This document shows, piece after piece, positions 7,609-16,477 of a stretch of 49,721 bases of DNA. The DNA lies in contig JABDGF010000011.1 of the NCBI GenBank assembly GCA_013286165.1, positions 1-49,721 on the forward strand, in the 5' to 3' direction. The position numbers were made by a program, and so were the translations under genes. Source of the stretch: Acidobacteriota bacterium (GTDB lineage: Bacteria > Acidobacteriota > Terriglobia > Acidiferrales > UBA7541). Numbering within the stretch: the stretch's first letter is position 1; each line of letters begins with the position of its first letter. Under the pieces are notes generated by a model that made no database searches, was not told where the DNA came from, and saw only the letters and a list, made by a program, of their open reading frames with translations.

Positions 7609-9954
7609 ATGAGGCGGATTCTGACGATTGCGGTGGTAGCGGTGGTGGTGATGACGGCGGCGGGAGCGACGGCTCCGGTGGCGCCCTATAAGAATCCGAA
7701 ATTGCCGATTGAGGAGCGGGTGAGCGACCTGCTGAAGCGTATGACGCTCGAGGAAAAGGTGGATCAGCTTTGCGGCGGGCACAAATACGGAATTCTCGAT
7801 CCGACGGGACAGTACAAGGCCGAAGATGCGGCGACTGTGTTTCGCGCGCTGTACAACGTGGATTCGAAGATCACGCCGCACGATGCGGCGGTGCTGCGAA
7901 ACGCGGCGCAACGATACGAGATGGAGAAGTCCCGTCTTGGGATTCCGGTGATGTTTCTGGGCGAGGGGCTGCACGGATTCATGGAGAACGGCAGCACGAG
8001 TTTTCCGCAGGCGCTGGGATTGGGGAGCACGTGGGATCCAGAGCTGGTGAATCAGGTGTTCACGGCGGTGAGCGATGAGATGTCCGCAGCGGGGATCAAT
8101 GAGGCGCTATCGCCAGTGATTGATCTGGCGCGCGATCCGCGGTGGGGCCGCACGGAAGAGACGTACGGCGAGGATCCGTATCTCGTGTCGCGGATGGGCG
8201 TGGCGGCGATCGAAGGATTTCAGGGCACGAATTATTTGATCGACCGGCACCACGTAGCAGCGACGGCAAAACATTTTGTGCACGGGTACATGGAGGGCGG
8301 GCGAAACACGGGGCCGTCGAATATCTCGGAGCGCGAGCTGCGCGAGTCGTATCTGGTGCCGTTCAAGGCGGCGGTGCAGGAAGCGAAGACGGGCAGCGTG
8401 ATGGCTTCGTACAACGAGATCGATGGAATTCCGGTGCACATCAACCACTGGATACTCGATACGGTGCTGCGGAAGGAGTGGGGATTCAAGGGCTACGTGA
8501 TGAGCGATGGCGAAGGATTGCAGATGCTGGTTCACACGCATCACGTGGCGGAAGACAAGGCGGATGCGGCGCGGCTGGCGCTGGCGGCGGGAGTGGATTA
8601 CGACCTTTCGGATGGGTCTGTGTATCGCACGCTGATCGATTCGGTGAAGTCGGGAAAAGTGCCGCAGGCGGAAGTGGATCGCGCGGCGGCGCGAATTCTG
8701 ACGCTGAAATTCAGGCTCGGTCTTTTTGAGAATCCGTACGTGGATGTGGACTACGCGGTGAAAACCACGAACAGCGCGGAGCATCAGAAGCTGGCGGAAA
8801 AGGCGGCGGAAGAAACCATTGTGCTGCTGAAGAACGAAGGCGGCCTGCTGCCACTCGATACTGCGAAATACAAAACGATTGCGGTACTTGGGCCGAATGC
8901 GGCGGATGTTCACCTGGGCGGTTACAGCCGCGAGGCGGCGCACAAAGTGAGCGTGCTGGATGGAATCAAGGCGCGCGTGGGATCGAGCGCGACGGTGGTT
9001 TACGCGGAGGGCGGAAAAATTACTGACGCGAAGGAAGGTTGGGCGGGGTGGTATCAGAATGACGTGAAATTAGCGGATCCGGCTAAACAGCTCGAGGATG
9101 TGCATGCGGCTGTGGAGGTGGCGAAGCAGGCGGACGTGGCGATTGTGGTGGTGGGCGAGAACGAGACGACGAACCGCGAGGCGTGGGCGGAAAATCATTT
9201 GGGCGATCGCGACTCGCTCGATTTGCTGGGGGCGCAGGAGGAATTAGTTCGCGAGGTGGTGGCGACGGGGAAGCCGACGATTGTGTTTTTGTTGAATGGG
9301 CGGCCGCTTTCGATCAATTACATTGCGAAGAATGTGCCGGCGATTGTGGAGGGTTGGTATCTGGGGCAGGAGGGCGGGACGGCTGCGGCGGCGGTGCTTT
9401 TTGGCGATGTGAACCCGAGTGGGAAGACGGACGTGACGTTTCCGCGGAGCGTGGGGCAGCTGCCGGATTATTACAATCACAAGCCGTCGCGGAATCGGAG
9501 CTATGCGTTTGTGGATAATTCGCCTTTGTATCCGTTTGGGTATGGTATGTCTTATACGACGTTTAAGTATTCGAACTTGCGGTTGGATGCAGCGTCGATT
9601 GGGCTGAACGGGGCGACGACGATACATGTCGATGTGACGAATACCGGGGCACGGGCGGGGACGGAGGTGGTGGAGATGTATGTGCACCAGAGGATTGCGT
9701 CGGTGACGCAGCCGGTGAAGAAGCTGATTGGATTTCGGCGGGTGATGCTGGGGGCGGGAGAGACGCGGACGGTGGATTTGGCGTTGGGGCATGAGTCGCT
9801 GGCGATGATTGGGGGCGACATGAAGGCGGTCGTCGAGCCGGGCACATTTGAAGTGATGGTGGGGGGGAGTTCGGTGGAGACGGAGAAGGTAGAGTTGAAA
9901 GTGCAGAGGCCGACGCTTGGGGCGGGGGCGGGTGTTGGGAAGACGCAGAAGTAA
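7609..9954 (+). CDS. Secreted glycoside hydrolase family 3 (beta-glucosidase or beta-xylosidase)
   Basis: A 781-residue exported GH3 enzyme. The ATG at 7609 follows GGGGAGGAGA and begins a signal peptide (MRRILTIAVVAVVVMTAAGA). The N-terminal TIM barrel shows RMTLEEKVDQLCGG, PVIDLARDPRWGRTEETYGE, TAKHFVHGY and GYVMSDGEG, whose Asp (about residue 300) is the family nucleophile. The alpha/beta sandwich contains ENETTNREAWAENHLGDRDS, the usual acid/base region. A fibronectin-III-like C-terminal domain starts after YPFGYGMSYTTFKYS. GH3 enzymes remove terminal beta-linked glucose or xylose from oligosaccharides. Most relatives have SDW at the nucleophile site, whereas this one has SDGEG. It is divergent from the TonB receptor and probably shares its control. 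Confidence 0.93.
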   Translation: MRRILTIAVVAVVVMTAAGATAPVAPYKNPKLPIEERVSDLLKRMTLEEKVDQLCGGHKYGILDPTGQYKAEDAATVFRALYNVDSKITPHDAAVLRNAAQRYEMEKSRLGIPVMFLGEGLHGFMENGSTSFPQALGLGSTWDPELVNQVFTAVSDEMSAAGINEALSPVIDLARDPRWGRTEETYGEDPYLVSRMGVAAIEGFQGTNYLIDRHHVAATAKHFVHGYMEGGRNTGPSNISERELRESYLVPFKAAVQEAKTGSVMASYNEIDGIPVHINHWILDTVLRKEWGFKGYVMSDGEGLQMLVHTHHVAEDKADAARLALAAGVDYDLSDGSVYRTLIDSVKSGKVPQAEVDRAAARILTLKFRLGLFENPYVDVDYAVKTTNSAEHQKLAEKAAEETIVLLKNEGGLLPLDTAKYKTIAVLGPNAADVHLGGYSREAAHKVSVLDGIKARVGSSATVVYAEGGKITDAKEGWAGWYQNDVKLADPAKQLEDVHAAVEVAKQADVAIVVVGENETTNREAWAENHLGDRDSLDLLGAQEELVREVVATGKPTIVFLLNGRPLSINYIAKNVPAIVEGWYLGQEGGTAAAAVLFGDVNPSGKTDVTFPRSVGQLPDYYNHKPSRNRSYAFVDNSPLYPFGYGMSYTTFKYSNLRLDAASIGLNGATTIHVDVTNTGARAGTEVVEMYVHQRIASVTQPVKKLIGFRRVMLGAGETRTVDLALGHESLAMIGGDMKAVVEPGTFEVMVGGSSVETEKVELKVQRPTLGAGAGVGKTQK

Positions 9955-9960
9955 AAGCGA

Positions 9961-10400
9961 AGAGAGATCCTTCGGCCGATGAATCGGCCTCTGGATGACG
10001 TCAAAGGCGGAAGGGCAAAAGCAAAGGCAAAAACGACGGCGGCGGCGAAGAGGGGTCCTTCGCTGCGCTCAGGATGACGCGGCTTGAAAACTAGCCGCGC
10101 GGAAAGGCAGAGGCAACGGCGAAGGCACACAGGCGAAGTCCGGCCTGTGCCACAGACGGGCGTCGCTATTGTGATTGGGGCAAGAAGTTGGAGTGGTGCC
10201 TGGATTGGAGATGGTTGAACCTGGAACCAACTAAGAGTTGGTCCCGCTCAGACTCGAAAGTCTAAGCTACATCGCGCTGCGCGCGACTTGGGGGCGGCAC
10301 AGACTGACAGTCTATGTTATGGGTCGCTGCGCTCGCCTAGGGCACACCCCTCTGAGAGCGGGGTGCAGACAGGCTGAGAGCCTGTCCCGCTGCGGCTCGC
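9961..10400. repeat. Modular hairpin repeat region, copy B
   Basis: This gap between the GH3 and lacI-type genes contains no gene. Blocks in order: GGCCGATGAATCGGCC (9974-9989), the CTTCGCTGCGCTCAGGATGA block, CACAGGC/GCCTGTG with an 8-base loop, CCAAC/GTTGG, AGACT-CGAA-AGTCT, AGACT-GAC-AGTCT, a CCCTCTGAGAGCGGGG block and ACAGGC-TGAGA-GCCTGT. Several hairpins share the loop TGAGA or CGAA. It matches copy A in order and near-identical sequence but has extra hairpins at the right end. Confidence 0.8.
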
Positions 10401-11438
10401 CTATGCGTGGATTTTGCGGTAGGTGGATTCGCGGATGATTAACTTGGGCTGCAAAAGGATGCTGCGGGGTTTGGGCTTGGGGCCGGATTGCGATTCGGCG
10501 TCGATCATAGCGATGGCGAGGGTGGCGGCGCGTTCGCCGATCGCGAAACTTTGCTGATCGACGCTAGTGAGCGGGATGCGGAGAAAAACGTCGTAATGAA
10601 GATTGCCGCAGCCGACCAGAGCCACGTCTTCCGGGACGCGCAGGCCGGCGTCGAGAATCGCGCGCATGGTGCCGATGGCGAGCGGATCGCTGAAGCAGAA
10701 AATTCCGTCGGGGCGCGGATTGAGTTTCAGAAGCGACATGGCGGATTCGTAGCCGACTTCGTGCGCGCTTTCGTCAAGCATGTCGTGCGTGACGATGTAT
10801 TCGGGGCCAAGCGCGAGGCGGTGCTTGGCGAGAGTTTTTTTGTAGCCTTCGAGGCGGCCGCGAGCGGGCGTGATTTTTGCGCCGCCGATGTGCGCGATCG
10901 TTTTGCAGCCGACTTCGATGAGGTGCTCGGTGGCGATCACGCCGATCAGTTCGTCGTCGCCGCCGACGAAATTAGCGTCGATGCCGGGAACGCGACGGTC
11001 GATCAGGACGAAGGGAATATTGGCTTCGATGACGCGTTTGAGGGCTGCGGCGGTCCAGTTGGACGAGGCGATCACGAGGCAATCGACGCGGCGCGCGATG
11101 AGCTGGTCGATCACCTGGCTTTCGATTTCCTGATCTTCTTCCGACGACGAAATCACGAGGTTGTAGCCGGCTTTGCGGAGAACTCCGCCGAGGCCATTGC
11201 CGATTTCGGAGTAGAAGGAGTGGACGAGGTCTGGAACGACGAGGCCGATCATATTGGAGCGGCCGGTGACGAGGGCGCGCGCGGCATAATTCGGCTTGTA
11301 GTTGAGCTCTTTGACGCGCTTGAGCACACGGGCGCGCGTGGCGGCGCTGATGTCCGAATGGTCGCGCAGAGCTTTCGAAACGGTGATGACGGAAACGCCG
11401 AGGTCGCGGGCGATGTCCTTCATCCGAACGGGCTTCAT
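10401..11438 (-). CDS. LacI/GalR-family transcriptional regulator
   Basis: A 345-residue regulator with the family's normal length. Residues 5-50 form the LacI helix-turn-helix and hinge (MKDIARDLGVSVITVSKALR then KPNYAARALVTGRS). A periplasmic-binding-like ligand domain follows (MIGLVVPDLVHSFYSEIGNG, RVPGIDANFVGGDD, DGIFCFSDPLAIG). AGAGGAA lies about 8 bases before the ATG. It sits in the middle of the hydrolase locus, downstream of the GH2 gene in the same direction, so it most likely senses a sugar released by these enzymes and controls the two divergent promoters. The effector is unknown. TAACGATA at 11483-11490 and AGAAAGCGTTTGCT at 11565-11578 upstream may allow autoregulation. Confidence 0.93.
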   Translation of the reverse strand: MKPVRMKDIARDLGVSVITVSKALRDHSDISAATRARVLKRVKELNYKPNYAARALVTGRSNMIGLVVPDLVHSFYSEIGNGLGGVLRKAGYNLVISSSEEDQEIESQVIDQLIARRVDCLVIASSNWTAAALKRVIEANIPFVLIDRRVPGIDANFVGGDDELIGVIATEHLIEVGCKTIAHIGGAKITPARGRLEGYKKTLAKHRLALGPEYIVTHDMLDESAHEVGYESAMSLLKLNPRPDGIFCFSDPLAIGTMRAILDAGLRVPEDVALVGCGNLHYDVFLRIPLTSVDQQSFAIGERAATLAIAMIDAESQSGPKPKPRSILLQPKLIIRESTYRKIHA

Positions 11439-11564
11439 GAAAAAATTCCTCTGGAGCGAGACGCGAGAAACCGCAAAGGCCCTAACGATACGCTCGTTGA
11501 ATGGATTCGTAAATATAGACGCACGGATGCGACGCCGTGTTCCGTGGAAAATTAAACAATTTTG

Positions 11565-11578
11565 AGAAAGCGTTTGCT
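11565..11578. promoter_or_regulatory. Candidate LacI-family operator upstream of the lacI-type gene
   Basis: AGAAAGCGTTTGCT is an imperfect palindrome around a central CG with 10 of 14 symmetrical positions, the usual shape of LacI/GalR operators. It lies in the 180-base gap between the GH2 and regulator genes, about 130 bases upstream of the regulator start. Autoregulation is inferred; the sequence differs from the TAGCGTTA motif of the divergent promoters, so the two may not bind the same protein. Confidence 0.3.
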
Positions 11579-11617
11579 GGCGACTTTGTTTGAACTAGGT
11601 CCGAAATTCGCTTCCCG

Positions 11618-13459
11618 TTATTGAGCCGGTGCGGCTGCCGCGGCTTTTTCCTTATAAAAGTTTTGGAGCACGTAGAAGGCTTCCTTGCGCTGACCGCGAT
11701 CGGAGACCAGGCCTTTGCGATTGTGGAAGTCCTGCACTTGCGGGAGCTGGCGAACGGGCGACTGAAAATCCATCAGGACCCAAGGCGACATACCGGCGAG
11801 GAACGGAACTTTGCTCCACATCGCGAGTTGATGTTTGTAGAGGTCGGCCTGATATTCCTCGGTCCAGCGCTCATCGGCCGCGCCGTGGCGATTGAAGGGA
11901 GCGTCGGCACCAAATTCGCTGACGATGAGCGGCTTGTCGTACGGTGTGGTCCAGTGGGTGTGGTCGGTGGTGTCGATCGAGTGCTCGTACCAGCCGATGT
12001 ATTCGTTGAGGCCGAGGACGTCCACGATCTGGCCGAGAGGATCGTCGATCACACGGGTGTCTTCGCCTTGCTTGGTGGTGACGTTCATCGCGGCAGTGAG
12101 GAGGCGCGTGGGATCCATCGCTCGCGCTTCGGCGGCGGTTTGAGTAAAGAAGGCGGTGCGGCCGGCGTTGATGGGAGTTTCGTTGCCGAGCGACCAGAGG
12201 ATGACAGCGGCGCGATTGTGGTCGCGCGAAATTTCTTCGCGCAGCTGGTTCTTGGCGTTATCGAGCGTGCCGGGATTTTTCCAGTCGATGCTCCAGTACA
12301 CGGGAATTTCGGACCAGACCAGAAGGCCCATGCGGTCGGCGGCGCGAACCATCGATTCGTGATGCGGGTAGTGCGCGAGGCGGACGAAATTGCAGCCGAG
12401 TTCTTTGGCCCAGCCGAGGAGCGTGGCGTCGTCTTCGGATGAAAAGGCGCGTCCGCCACGGAAGGGAGCTTCTTCGTGTATGGAGATGCCGCGGAGAAAG
12501 ATAGGTTTGCCGTTTAGGAGGATTTTGTCGCCGCTCGTTGAGATGGAGCGGAAGCCGATTTGATCGGTGACGGAATCGCCGGCGCCGGAGAGGACGACTT
12601 TGTACAGCTTGGGATTTTCGGGCGACCAAAGATCCAGTTTCTGCGCGGGAAATTGGAACGTGCCTTTGCCGTCAGCATCAGTGGTGACGGTCTGCTTGAT
12701 GTTGGCTTCGGGAATATCGATGGTGACGGCTTGCGCCCCGGATGTGCCTGCGACTTTCACCCAGCCGGCGATTGAGTCGAGCGAGCCCTTCGCGAGTTGG
12801 ACGAAGTAATCCTGAATGTAGGTCTTGGGGACTTCGACGATTTCGACGTCGCGGGTGATCCCGCCGTAATTCCACCAGTCGGTATTGAGCGTGGGAACGC
12901 CGTCCGCGTGGCGCGTGTTGTTGACTTCAACGACGACGAAGTTGTCGCCATCGACGAGCGTGTCGCTGACGTCGAAATTGAAGGGTGTGTAGCCGCCGGT
13001 GTGATCGCCGAGGAAGTGGCCGTTGAGATAAACGCGAGTGAAATAATTCGCAGCGCCGAAGTAGAGGAAGGGGCGGATGCCGTCTTTCTTTTTGTAGTCG
13101 AAGGAATATTTGTACCAGAGCGGGCCTTCATAGAAATAAAGACTGTCGCGCTGCATGTTCCAGTCGCCGGGAACTTTCAGGCCGGGCGAGAGATCAAAAT
13201 CGTACTCGAGGAGTTCCTGTTTATTTTTGACTTTGTGATTTTCGAAGAAGCGGGAGTGAAGGCCGCCTTCGTAGGGATCGACGATGGCGCGCCAGGTGCC
13301 GTCGAGGGAGATGGTGGTGCGGTTGGGGACGTTGGCGACGAGATCCTGTGGCGGTTTGGATTCGGGAGCCGCGGTGAGCTGCGGCGCGGGGAAAGGCGAA
13401 GCGGAAACGTGGATCGAGGCGAAGATCATTGCTAAGAAAAGGAAAGCAAGACGCTTCAT
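11618..13459 (-). CDS. Secreted glycoside hydrolase family 2 (beta-galactosidase or beta-glucuronidase type)
   Basis: A 613-residue exported GH2 protein. The ATG at 13459 is chosen for the preceding AAGGTGA and the signal peptide MKRLAFLFLAMIFASIHVSA. The sugar-binding jelly-roll shows LDGTWRAIVDPYEGG, VPGDWNMQ and YEGPLWYKYSF. An immunoglobulin-like domain follows, then a TIM barrel with ILLNGKPIFLRGISIHEE, LWSLGNETP (acid/base Glu about residue 427) and IVSEFGAD (nucleophile Glu about residue 515). The family cleaves terminal beta-galactose, beta-glucuronate or beta-mannose; the YEGPLWY region looks closest to glucuronidase-like members, but specificity cannot be set by eye. It is divergent from the GH3-PA14 gene and upstream of the LacI-type regulator. 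Confidence 0.9.
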   Translation of the reverse strand: MKRLAFLFLAMIFASIHVSASPFPAPQLTAAPESKPPQDLVANVPNRTTISLDGTWRAIVDPYEGGLHSRFFENHKVKNKQELLEYDFDLSPGLKVPGDWNMQRDSLYFYEGPLWYKYSFDYKKKDGIRPFLYFGAANYFTRVYLNGHFLGDHTGGYTPFNFDVSDTLVDGDNFVVVEVNNTRHADGVPTLNTDWWNYGGITRDVEIVEVPKTYIQDYFVQLAKGSLDSIAGWVKVAGTSGAQAVTIDIPEANIKQTVTTDADGKGTFQFPAQKLDLWSPENPKLYKVVLSGAGDSVTDQIGFRSISTSGDKILLNGKPIFLRGISIHEEAPFRGGRAFSSEDDATLLGWAKELGCNFVRLAHYPHHESMVRAADRMGLLVWSEIPVYWSIDWKNPGTLDNAKNQLREEISRDHNRAAVILWSLGNETPINAGRTAFFTQTAAEARAMDPTRLLTAAMNVTTKQGEDTRVIDDPLGQIVDVLGLNEYIGWYEHSIDTTDHTHWTTPYDKPLIVSEFGADAPFNRHGAADERWTEEYQADLYKHQLAMWSKVPFLAGMSPWVLMDFQSPVRQLPQVQDFHNRKGLVSDRGQRKEAFYVLQNFYKEKAAAAAPAQ

Positions 13460-13566
13460 GAAGGTCACCTTTTTGGCCGTTAGACTGTGGAGCGCGCGAG
13501 ATGCGAGAACGAGCGCGGCAGAAAGCAATTGACAACGTGAAACCGCGGTGCCAAAGTTTCGCGCGT

Positions 13567-13580
13567 AGTTAACGCTAACT
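13567..13580. promoter_or_regulatory. Candidate operator between GH2 and GH3-PA14 genes
   Basis: AGTTAACGCTAACT is a palindrome with 12 of 14 symmetrical positions in the 284-base gap between the divergent genes. On the minus strand it reads TTAGCGTTAAC and contains the same TAGCGTTA core found at 7303-7310. The same regulator could thus bind both divergent promoters. No -10/-35 boxes are assigned. Confidence 0.4.
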
Positions 13581-13743
13581 TCGCCGCATATGCCAGCTTT
13601 TTCAAAGCCCGCATCACCCTGTGAAACGTATCGAAGCGCCTGTTATTTTACCCATCTGCTGATTGAACTGATTGCGAAAAATCCCTGTCCTTGCGCGCGC
13701 TGGTGTGCCGATTTGCGCCGCGCATGGGCTCACTGAGGCTCGA

Positions 13744-16320
13744 ATGCACAATCCGACGAAAACCTGGAAGACGATTTCGGCTGCGCTGTGTGTGATGGCT
13801 GCGCTGGCGGTGTGCGCGGTGCTGGTGCGTGCGCCGAAGGCGAATGCGCAGGCGGCGACGGCGAGCGGCGATGCTGGGAAGAAGTTTCAGCCAGTGAGCG
13901 AAGCGGATGCCGATGCGCGCGCGGAAAAAATTCTGAGCCAGATGACGATCGAGGAAAAAATCGATTACCTCGGCGGCGTGAACAATATGTATTTGCGCGC
14001 GATTCCGCGGCTGGGGCTGCCGGAATTCAAAATGTCGGACGGGCCTCTGGGCGTGCGCGGGACGGGCGAATCGACGGCGTATCCCGCGGGAATCATGGAA
14101 GCGGCGAACTGGAATCCAGAGCTGGAATATAAGGTGGGCGAAGGCGTGGCGCGGGATGCGAAGGCGCGCGGCGTTTCGACGATGCTTGGGCCGGGCATGA
14201 ACATTTATCGCGCACCGATGTGCGGGCGCAATTTTGAATATTTCGGCGAGGATCCGTTTTTGGCGTCGCGCATGGCTGTGGCGGTGATCGAGGGCATGCA
14301 GAGCGAGGGCGTGATCGCGACGGCAAAGCACTACATGGGCAACAACCAGGAGTACGACCGCTACAACGTGAGTTCGGATATTGATGAGCGGACGATGCGC
14401 GAAATTTATTTGCCGGCGTTTGAGGCGTCGGTGAAAGAGGCGCATGTGGGCGCGATCATGGATTCGTACAACCTGATCAACGGCGAGCACGCGACGCAAA
14501 ACAAGTTCATCAATATTGATGTGGCGAAGAAGGATTGGGGATTTCCGGGCGTGATCATGAGTGACTGGGACGCGACGCATGACGGGGTGGCGGCGGCGAA
14601 CGGCGGAATGGATTTGGAGATGCCGTCGGGAAAATTTATGAATAAGGAAACGATTTTGCCGGCGATCAAGGATGGTCGCGTGACGGTGGCGACGATCGAC
14701 GACAAGGTGCGGCGCGTGCTGCGGTTGATGATCGAGTACGGATATTTGGATCACCCGCAACTGGATCCGAATGCGAGCGTGTACAACCAGGAAGGGCGGC
14801 GCGTGGCGCTGGAGGCGGCGCAAGGCGGGATGGTGCTGTTGAAGAACGACGGGAATTTGTTGCCGCTCGATAAGTCGAAGCTCAAGACGGTTGCAGTGAT
14901 TGGGCCGGGTGCGTTTCCGGCAGTGCCGGAAGGCGGCGGCAGCGCGCATGTGGATCCGATCGTGAAGGGCAGCTTTTTGGAGGGGATTGGCGCGTACTTG
15001 ATGGGCTCGAATGTGAATGTGGTGTACGAACGCGGAGCGGTGACGCCGGTGGAGGCGTTTGGCGCGACGACGCAACTGACGACCACGGCGGATGGAAAGA
15101 CGCCGGGCGTGAACGCGGAATATTTTACGAATGCGAAGCTAGACGGGAAGCCTTCGGCGAAGCGCGTGGATAAGCAGATCAATTTTGGATGGGACGAGGA
15201 CGGCGATCTGAACGCGCCGGCGGGTTCGGCATCGGCACGGTGGACGGGGTATTTCACTCCGGGGAAGTCGGGCGAGTACACGATTTTCGTTGGTGGACAT
15301 GATGGCTACCGATTGCTGATCGATGACAAGGAAGTGGTGCGGCAGTGGGAGTGGGAAAGCACGCCGATCCAGGGGAACACTTACAAGCTGGAAGGCGGCA
15401 AGGCGCACAAGCTGGTGATGGAATATTTCCGGAAGGACAGCAAGTTTCAGGCGGGGCTCGGGATTGTGTTCGCGCAGAATGCGGCGGTGGATAAAGCGGC
15501 GGCGACGGCGGCGAAAGCGGACGCGGTGATTTTGTGCGTCGGGTTCGACGCGGAGACCGAGGGCGAGGGGCGCGACCGGACGTTTGCGCTGCCGAATGGG
15601 CAGAATGCGCTGGTGAATGCGGTGCTGGCGGCGAACAAGAACACAGCGGTGGTGATTTCTGCGGGCGGCAACGTGGACATGACGGAGTGGATCGGGCAGA
15701 CGCCTGCGCTGCTGCATACGTTTTATCCCGGGCAGGAAGGTGGGACGGCGCTGGCGGCGATTTTGTTTGGCGACGTGAGCCCGTCGGGGAAATTGCCGGT
15801 GTCTTTTGAGCGCGAGTGGAAAGACAACGCGACGTTCAACAGCTACTACGACAACGGGACGAAACACGTGAAGTACACCGAGGGAATTTTTCTGGGCTAC
15901 CGGCACTTTGATAAGTCGGATGTGAAGCCGCTGTTTCCGTTTGGCTACGGGCTTTCGTACACGACGTTTAAGTACGGGAATTTGAGTGTGACGCCGTCGT
16001 TTAAGAAGGGCGAGCCGGTGACGGTGAGCTTTGACGTGACGAATACTGGAGCGCGCGAGGGAGCCGAAGTCGGGCAAGTTTACGTGAGCGACACACATTC
16101 GAGCGTGCCGCGGCCGGTGAAGGAATTGAAGGGCTTTGGCAAAGTGGATTTGAAACCGGGCGAGACGAAGACGATCACGGTGAAGCTGAATGACCGGTCG
16201 TTTTCGTATTACGACGTGGCGAAGCACGGATGGGTAGCGGAGCCGGGCGATTTCGGGATTATCGTGGGAAGCTCGTCGGCGAAGACGGAACTGACGGGAA
16301 AGACGACGCTCGCGCAGTAA
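13744..16320 (+). CDS. Secreted glycoside hydrolase family 3 with inserted PA14 domain
   Basis: An 858-residue exported enzyme. The ATG at 13744 is preferred for the signal peptide that follows (ISAALCVMAALAVCAVLVRA) and a TGAGG upstream. The barrel has QMTIEEKIDYLGGVNNMY, SDGPLGVRG, RNFEYFGEDPFL, ATAKHYMGNNQE and GVIMSDWDATHDG, with the nucleophile Asp about residue 274. Inside the second domain, about residues 460-585, lies a PA14 module (VNAEYFTNAKLDG, ARWTGYFTPGKSGEYTIFVG, GYRLLIDDKEVV), a carbohydrate-binding insert known from beta-glucosidases, where it shapes chain-length preference. FPFGYGLSYTTFKY starts the fibronectin-III-like end. It probably acts on beta-glucosidic ends, complementing the shorter GH3. 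It is divergent from the GH2 gene and upstream of GH31. Confidence 0.94.
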   Translation: MHNPTKTWKTISAALCVMAALAVCAVLVRAPKANAQAATASGDAGKKFQPVSEADADARAEKILSQMTIEEKIDYLGGVNNMYLRAIPRLGLPEFKMSDGPLGVRGTGESTAYPAGIMEAANWNPELEYKVGEGVARDAKARGVSTMLGPGMNIYRAPMCGRNFEYFGEDPFLASRMAVAVIEGMQSEGVIATAKHYMGNNQEYDRYNVSSDIDERTMREIYLPAFEASVKEAHVGAIMDSYNLINGEHATQNKFINIDVAKKDWGFPGVIMSDWDATHDGVAAANGGMDLEMPSGKFMNKETILPAIKDGRVTVATIDDKVRRVLRLMIEYGYLDHPQLDPNASVYNQEGRRVALEAAQGGMVLLKNDGNLLPLDKSKLKTVAVIGPGAFPAVPEGGGSAHVDPIVKGSFLEGIGAYLMGSNVNVVYERGAVTPVEAFGATTQLTTTADGKTPGVNAEYFTNAKLDGKPSAKRVDKQINFGWDEDGDLNAPAGSASARWTGYFTPGKSGEYTIFVGGHDGYRLLIDDKEVVRQWEWESTPIQGNTYKLEGGKAHKLVMEYFRKDSKFQAGLGIVFAQNAAVDKAAATAAKADAVILCVGFDAETEGEGRDRTFALPNGQNALVNAVLAANKNTAVVISAGGNVDMTEWIGQTPALLHTFYPGQEGGTALAAILFGDVSPSGKLPVSFEREWKDNATFNSYYDNGTKHVKYTEGIFLGYRHFDKSDVKPLFPFGYGLSYTTFKYGNLSVTPSFKKGEPVTVSFDVTNTGAREGAEVGQVYVSDTHSSVPRPVKELKGFGKVDLKPGETKTITVKLNDRSFSYYDVAKHGWVAEPGDFGIIVGSSSAKTELTGKTTLAQ

Positions 16321-16371
16321 GATCGGATTTCGATTCGGCGACGGGCTCGCGTCGCGTGAGTTGGGATCGGT

Positions 16372-16387
16372 CCGGCAATTTTGCCGG
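16372..16387 (+). other. Short perfect hairpin after the GH3-PA14 gene
   Basis: CCGGCAATTTTGCCGG forms a 7-bp stem with a two-base loop about 50 bases after the GH3-PA14 stop. No T-run follows, so it may be only a weak pause, processing or attenuation site between this gene and the GH31 gene 90 bases on. Confidence 0.3.
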
Positions 16388-16477
16388 AGTATTTGGGGTT
16401 GTGTATTTCCGGCAGGGCAAAAATCCAGAAGGGCGGCCAGCGCTGAAGTAGGCGAGGGACCGTAAACGGATACAATC

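Noticed and set aside
13648-15075. 475-codon antisense frame over the first half of GH3-PA14
   Set aside because: Low-complexity His/Arg product, no start signal, covers the divergent promoter.
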